Of a DNA stretch of 10,177 nt, positions 6,339 through 10,177 are shown piece after piece; within the stretch, counting starts at the first letter, position 1, and each line of letters starts with the position of its first letter. The stretch is taken from the NCBI GenBank assembly GCA_011522825.1, contig WTIG01000030.1:1-10177 (forward strand). Direction: 5' to 3'. The position numbers were made by a program, and so were the translations under genes. The notes below the pieces were generated by a model, which was not told the DNA's origin, searched no databases, and worked only from the letters and a program-made list of their open reading frames with translations. The DNA is from Puniceicoccaceae bacterium. Its GTDB lineage: Bacteria > Verrucomicrobiota > Verrucomicrobiia > Opitutales > Coraliomargaritaceae.

Positions 6339-7886
6339 TTATTCCCACTCGATTGTACTTGGAGGCTTAGAACTGATATCGAGGACGACTCGGTTACAAC
6401 CTGACACTTCATTAATGATGCGATTAGAAACCGTACGCAGTACGTCATAAGGTACTCGTGCCCAATCAGCAGTCATCGCATCCACACTTTCCACGATTCG
6501 CAAAGCAATCACATTTTCATAAGTTCGCTCATCGCCCATCACACCCACTGTCTTAACAGGCAAGAAAACACAAAAGGACTGCCAGACAGAATAATATAAA
6601 TCAGCTTCCATCATTGCTTCGTGAAGAATGGCATCTGCTTTTCTCAAGACATCTAAATCTTTTTTACGAATAGGGCCCATAACACGAACGCCTAAACCTG
6701 GTCCTGGGAATGGTTGTCTCCAAACAACTTCTTTTGGAAGCCCTAACTGTGATCCAAGCTCACGAACTTCGTCCTTAAATAGCTCTCTTAAGGGTTCGAG
6801 TAATTTTAGCTGCATCTTTTTCGGCAAGCCTCCAACATTGTGATGACTTTTGATTAAGGCTGCAGGATTGCCGTCAATAGCAACCGATTCAATAACATCT
6901 GGATATAGTGTCCCTTGTGCAAGAAATGCATAGTCTCCTGAACGCTTAAGACGTGTCACTGCCTCGTCAAATACTTCAACAAAGGTATTCCCGATAATTT
7001 TTCGTTTTTTCTCAGGGTCGGAAACGCCTTTTAATCGGGATAGAAAGAGATTACTTTTTTGTGCAATGCGAACATCTAAATCAAAATGATCTTGGTAGAG
7101 GCGTTTGACGTTTTCTCGCTCGTTGAGGCGAAGGAGCCCATTATCGACAAAGACACAAGTTAGTTGTTTACCAATAGCACGATGAATCAATGCGGCAGCA
7201 ACTGATGAATCAACGCCTCCACTCAATCCAAGAATAACTCGCTTGTCGCCGACCTGCTCACGGATTGTTTGAATAGACTGCTCAATATAACTGGACATAG
7301 ACCACTCTTGCTTACATCCGCAAATTTTGATGACGTAGTTTCTTAAAACTTCGATACCTTGTTCACTGTGTGCGACCTCTGGGTGGAATTGCATTCCGTA
7401 AAAATCTTTACTCGCATTTTGAATGGTTGCGTAGGGAGAATTTTCTGTCGATGCAATGGCTTCAAATCCTTTAGGCAAAGAGGACAAGCGATCGCCATGT
7501 GAATTCCATACGCGCAAGGACTTTGGTAAGCCAGCAAAGAGCTTTCCTTTTTTGGCTATTTTTAGCGTCCCGTGACCAAATTCTCTGTGCGAACTTTTAG
7601 ATACTTTACCTCCAAGCATATGAGCCATGAGTTGCTCCCCGTAACAAATACCAAGGACTGGGATACCTAATTCAAATATTTTTTTGTCTGGCTTGGGTGC
7701 ACCTTTAGCCAAAACAGAAGCAGGGCCTCCTGAAAGAATAACGCCTTTAATACCCTCTTTTTTAAGCTGACTCGCTTTTGTCGTGTAAGGATAGATCCGA
7801 GATAATACCTTCAACTCTCGAATGCGTCTTGCGATGACCTGTGTGTATTGTGAACCGAAATCTAAAACTGCTATTGTATCCGCCAT
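6339..7886 (-). CDS. guaA: GMP synthase (glutamine-hydrolysing) GuaA
   Basis: Converts XMP to GMP using ATP and glutamine, the last step of de novo guanine nucleotide synthesis. The single 515-residue chain has the full two-activity layout. The class-I glutamine amidotransferase domain (about 1-190) has DFGSQYTQVIARRIRE (9-24), nucleophile Cys81 in GICYGEQL, and His168/Glu170 in FHPEVAHSEQG. The ATP pyrophosphatase domain (about 200-390) has the P-loop LSGGVDSS (221-228), FVDNGLLR (246-253), FLAQGTLYPDVIES (321-334) and SHHNVGGLP (347-355). The dimerisation domain follows RQPFPGPGLGVRVMG (390-404) and ends in DISSKPPSTIEWE. Glu is present where Met or Gln often follows the nucleophile elbow; this is not expected to abolish activity. 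It lies 63 bp after the zinc-ribbon gene, without a visible Shine-Dalgarno. A TATCAT box lies three bases before the ATG, noted as a possible -10. Confidence 0.98.
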   Translation of the reverse strand: MADTIAVLDFGSQYTQVIARRIRELKVLSRIYPYTTKASQLKKEGIKGVILSGGPASVLAKGAPKPDKKIFELGIPVLGICYGEQLMAHMLGGKVSKSSHREFGHGTLKIAKKGKLFAGLPKSLRVWNSHGDRLSSLPKGFEAIASTENSPYATIQNASKDFYGMQFHPEVAHSEQGIEVLRNYVIKICGCKQEWSMSSYIEQSIQTIREQVGDKRVILGLSGGVDSSVAAALIHRAIGKQLTCVFVDNGLLRLNERENVKRLYQDHFDLDVRIAQKSNLFLSRLKGVSDPEKKRKIIGNTFVEVFDEAVTRLKRSGDYAFLAQGTLYPDVIESVAIDGNPAALIKSHHNVGGLPKKMQLKLLEPLRELFKDEVRELGSQLGLPKEVVWRQPFPGPGLGVRVMGPIRKKDLDVLRKADAILHEAMMEADLYYSVWQSFCVFLPVKTVGVMGDERTYENVIALRIVESVDAMTADWARVPYDVLRTVSNRIINEVSGCNRVVLDISSKPPSTIEWE

Positions 7887-7919
7887 ATGATGATAAAAAA
7901 AACTAAGTGTGAGAACAAA

Positions 7920-7943
7920 GCAAAACCAATCATTCAGTTTTGC
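7920..7943 (-). terminator. Hairpin with short T-rich tail downstream of the zinc-ribbon gene
   Basis: On the minus strand, GCAAAAC and GTTTTGC form a perfect 7-bp stem with a 10-nt loop, seven bases after the stop of the 77-aa gene (7952-7950), followed by TTTGTT. The stem has only three G-C pairs, so it is a weak, perhaps leaky, terminator between the smc unit and guaA. The structure is seen; termination is inferred. Confidence 0.35.
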
Positions 7944-7949
7944 AAATAT

Positions 7950-8183
7950 TTAAAATTGTAGACGACCACTTTCGAATCCACATTTCGGACAATCACTGAC
8001 TTCGACATCTTGCTTTATCGAATAGAGGTGATTACACTTTATGCAGTAAAAGGCTTTTTCAAATTGCTCTTCATTAAAAGCCAGTTTCTGTTTACGATCG
8101 TAATAATACCAAAGCACCAAAATAGATGATAATCCCAGGCTGATTAAACTTAGAGAAAAAATTTCAAAGGGAATATAAATCAC
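7950..8183 (-). CDS. Small membrane-anchored zinc-ribbon protein, function unknown
   Basis: A 77-residue protein with one N-terminal hydrophobic segment (about residues 5-28) followed by YYYDRKQK, a positive cluster that by the positive-inside rule places the rest in the cytoplasm. After an acidic/amphipathic linker (about 33-45) comes a compact zinc-ribbon: CIKC (Cys47, Cys50) and CPKC (Cys65, Cys68), 14 residues apart, ending FESGRLQF. The four cysteines suggest binding one zinc; partner and role are unknown. The start is GTG 8183-8181, since no ATG occurs in frame before the domain. It has no Shine-Dalgarno. The reading frame is the same as that of smc, separated from the smc TAA by nine sense codons. 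Its place between smc and guaA suggests co-transcription with smc, with a weak hairpin downstream. Cysteine spacing and membrane anchor argue that it is a real gene; I recognise no named family. Confidence 0.72.
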   Translation of the reverse strand: MIYIPFEIFSLSLISLGLSSILVLWYYYDRKQKLAFNEEQFEKAFYCIKCNHLYSIKQDVEVSDCPKCGFESGRLQF

Positions 8184-8213
8184 TGTTAGAAAAAAGCGTT
8201 TGAGTATTATTGA

Positions 8214-10177
8214 TTAAGAGAGCGAAATCATTTGCGTCTCATCATTCTTATTAAATCGCATGGAAATAAGTGTAGAGACCCCCTTTTCTGGCATGGTTAC
8301 ACCAAATACAGTATCTGCATTAGAAATCGTTCGCTTGTTGTGCGTGATGATTAAGAATTGGGACTTAGAGGTGAAATCTCTCAAGGTTTCACAAAAACGA
8401 CCAATATTTGCATCGTCTAAGGCGGCATCAATTTCATCGAGCACACAGAATGGACTTGGCTTGACTAAATAAATAGCGAAGAGCAAGGCGACGGCTGCCA
8501 TGGTTCTTTGTCCGCCAGAAAGAAGCGTCACATTTTTTAGGCGAGTCCCTGGAGGGCGTGCAATAATATCAATCCCTGATTCAAGTGGGTCTTCAGAATC
8601 AATGAGGCGTAAATCCGCCGTACCACCACCCGATAATTTATCATAGGTATAAATGAAGTTTTCCCGAACTTGATCGAAGGTTTCCTTAAACATACTGAGT
8701 GATGTGGCGTTTATCTCATCGATGGATTTAACGAGAAGGTTTTTTGATTCCCATAAATCTTGGCTTTGCTCTTTTAGGAAATCGTAACGCTCTTTCAGAT
8801 CCGCATACTCTCCGATTGAATCAACGTTTACCGGCCCCATGCTTGTGATACGACCTTTGCATTCATTGACTTCGGCTTCAACTGCTTCCCAATCTAATGA
8901 GGCCATCGCTTCTATATCTTCTTCGGTTGGCTCGCTGGTTTTATTGCCGCCTTTTTTCGCAGGCAGGTCAAAGTCTTCTAAGCCTTCGATAGAAAATTCC
9001 ATACTTAGATCATTCCCCGCTTCCCAGTATTCTGCCTGCCAATCAACAGTGGTCAGGTCTAACTGATATTCGGTTTCTATTCGCTCTTTAAGGAAACTGG
9101 TTTGAGTTCTACGCTCAGCTAAACTGACTTCAATTTCATTTAAGGATTTTTCTGAGGACTTGAGTGTATTACGTTGAGAGCTTAATCCTTCATCGGTTGT
9201 CAGGATGAATAAATCCAATTCTTTCAGTTCCGCTTTATTCGTTTCTAGTTCAGCTAGGACAGAATTTTGGGTGAGTTCGATTTCCTTTGCTTTCGCCTCC
9301 GCTTCTTCGGCATCGACTCTGTATTTTCTAATCTGCTCTTCAATACTGTTAATCTCTTGGTTGCGACGGCTGATACGAGCTTCCAACCCGGCCTTTTCGC
9401 CTTGGGCGCGCTCGATCGCTTCATCAGCGGAGAGGACAAGCTGTCGTTTTTCAGCTAATTCTAACCGAACATTGGCTAAGGATTCTCTTTGTGTTTCTAA
9501 ATGTTCCCTAACCAGTGCTATGTCTTTTTCGCATTGTTCATTTTCTTCACGCAGACGTTGGTAAGCCGTTTCTGCATTCGCTAAATCAGACTTTGAACGC
9601 TCTGCATTGGATAAGTGATTCGAATGTTCTTGGTCTAAATGTTTGAGGCTGGCTTCCGTTTTGTCTCGAGCTTCTATCGTGCGCTCAATCTTTTCTTTTT
9701 GTGCGCGCCCATCGGAATCATAAGCGGCAGAGACTTTATTGAGTTCACCGAGTGTTTCTCGTAATGATTCTACTTCGGCGGCAGCTTTATTTCGCTGGTC
9801 TTCGACTTGTTCGTATTCTTCTCGAATAGCGTTGAGTTGTTTACGATCTTCAGCAATGGCTTTTTCAAGTTCTTGGATTTCACTTGAACGCTCAAGCACA
9901 CCCGCTGATTTTTTATCTGAGTCAGCACCCCCGTAAATTAAGCCTCTTGCATCAACCAACTCACCATTCTTTGTTGCAACTAATGTGAATTGAAAATCTG
10001 GATTGTCCGTCCAAAAATCAATAAATCCATCCAGCGATTCAGCAAAGTAACAGCCCTCTAAATAGCGTGTGATTGTAGCTTCTAAATCTTTCTCGATGAT
10101 CTGTACTACAGAGCCGACTTTTGCAATATGGCTCGGCGTTTCCACTTGGTTGACGGCTAATTTATTGGTGGCATCTA
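8214..10177 (-). CDS. smc: Chromosome segregation protein SMC, C-terminal half, cut by window edge
   Basis: Structural-maintenance-of-chromosomes ATPase of the condensin that compacts and helps segregate the chromosome. The frame is open to the right edge, so 653 residues are visible (numbered from base 10175). Residues 1-90 are the hinge region, ending in LVDARGLIYGG. About 90-370 is the returning heptad-rich coiled coil, rich in Glu, Lys, Ala and Gln. A region of about 45 residues (382-428), acidic with an AKKGGNK patch, interrupts it before GRITSMGPVN (441-450). The head follows: ABC signature LSGGQRTM (552-559), Walker B FCVLDEIDAALDD (576-588) and the THNKRTI switch (611-617), ending with a family-typical GVSTLISMRF. 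The signature reads LSGGQ rather than the common SMC LSGGE. Walker A and the first coil are outside. A GTG at 10145 is an internal Val codon, not the start. RecN and SbcC are excluded by the GPVN and VLDEIDAALDD blocks. Confidence 0.95.
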   Translation of the reverse strand, partial: DATNKLAVNQVETPSHIAKVGSVVQIIEKDLEATITRYLEGCYFAESLDGFIDFWTDNPDFQFTLVATKNGELVDARGLIYGGADSDKKSAGVLERSSEIQELEKAIAEDRKQLNAIREEYEQVEDQRNKAAAEVESLRETLGELNKVSAAYDSDGRAQKEKIERTIEARDKTEASLKHLDQEHSNHLSNAERSKSDLANAETAYQRLREENEQCEKDIALVREHLETQRESLANVRLELAEKRQLVLSADEAIERAQGEKAGLEARISRRNQEINSIEEQIRKYRVDAEEAEAKAKEIELTQNSVLAELETNKAELKELDLFILTTDEGLSSQRNTLKSSEKSLNEIEVSLAERRTQTSFLKERIETEYQLDLTTVDWQAEYWEAGNDLSMEFSIEGLEDFDLPAKKGGNKTSEPTEEDIEAMASLDWEAVEAEVNECKGRITSMGPVNVDSIGEYADLKERYDFLKEQSQDLWESKNLLVKSIDEINATSLSMFKETFDQVRENFIYTYDKLSGGGTADLRLIDSEDPLESGIDIIARPPGTRLKNVTLLSGGQRTMAAVALLFAIYLVKPSPFCVLDEIDAALDDANIGRFCETLRDFTSKSQFLIITHNKRTISNADTVFGVTMPEKGVSTLISMRFNKNDETQMISLS

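Noticed and set aside
7887..7949. Purine riboswitch upstream of guaA
   Set aside because: The gap is only 63 bp, AT-rich, with one small hairpin and no three-way junction of the purine aptamer type.
9205..9564. Plus-strand 119-codon open frame, Ser/Ala-rich
   Set aside because: It is the complement of the SMC coiled coil; its serine-rich composition is what the reverse of Glu/Ala/Arg heptads yields.
10143..10145. GTG as the start of the smc-like gene
   Set aside because: The frame stays open to the window edge and the residues around it are within the SMC hinge region, so it is an internal valine.
1..10177. CRISPR array, IS element, tRNA, or defence island
   Set aside because: The window is packed with core genes; no spaced direct repeats, transposase motifs, terminal repeats or tRNA-like folds were seen.

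Overview
The window reads as the chromosome of a Verrucomicrobiota bacterium, most likely the Opitutia (Coraliomargarita/Puniceicoccus-like) lineage. This is an inference from family resemblance: the SMC head carries the LSGGQRTM signature and an acidic linker before the GPVN segment, CoaB is free-standing, and a VC0807-type membrane protein is present. No rRNA or other direct taxonomic marker is in the window. Base composition looks moderate (G+C in the 40s by eye) and even, with no sign of mobile DNA.

Layout, left to right. Positions 1-429 (minus) hold the N-terminal 143 codons of a free-standing phosphopantothenate--cysteine ligase (CoaB), cut by the window edge. It is divergent, across only 29 bp, from a six-helix VC0807-family membrane protein (459-1250, plus). 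That gene converges on a long minus-strand cluster, with a 70-bp gap holding two small inverted repeats. In transcription order (right to left) the cluster is: the C-terminal half of SMC (edge-8214), a 77-residue membrane-anchored zinc-ribbon protein (8183-7950), guaA (7886-6339), hisD (6281-4968), hisC (4971-3871), hisB (3898-3302), hisH (3284-2640) and citrate synthase gltA (2613-1321). Gaps are 63 bp or less, hisD/hisC overlap by 4 nt and hisC/hisB by 28 nt, so at least hisDCBH is one transcription unit and the whole run may be co-transcribed.

Functionally the cluster is core metabolism. HisH feeds ammonia to HisF, which makes imidazole-glycerol phosphate and releases AICAR to purine synthesis; HisB, HisC and HisD carry out later steps to histidine. 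GuaA makes GMP from XMP, so it and HisH are two class-I glutamine amidotransferases on linked purine/histidine routes. hisF, hisA, hisG and hisIE are not in the window, so the histidine pathway is split across loci. GltA opens the TCA cycle, SMC acts in chromosome condensation and segregation, and CoaB in coenzyme A synthesis.

No CRISPR array, RNA gene, insertion sequence, phage gene or defence system was found, and there is no gene-free stretch over 300 bases. The least explained items are the 77-aa zinc-ribbon protein, the VC0807-like protein and the acidic insert in SMC. I do not see a previously undescribed system here.
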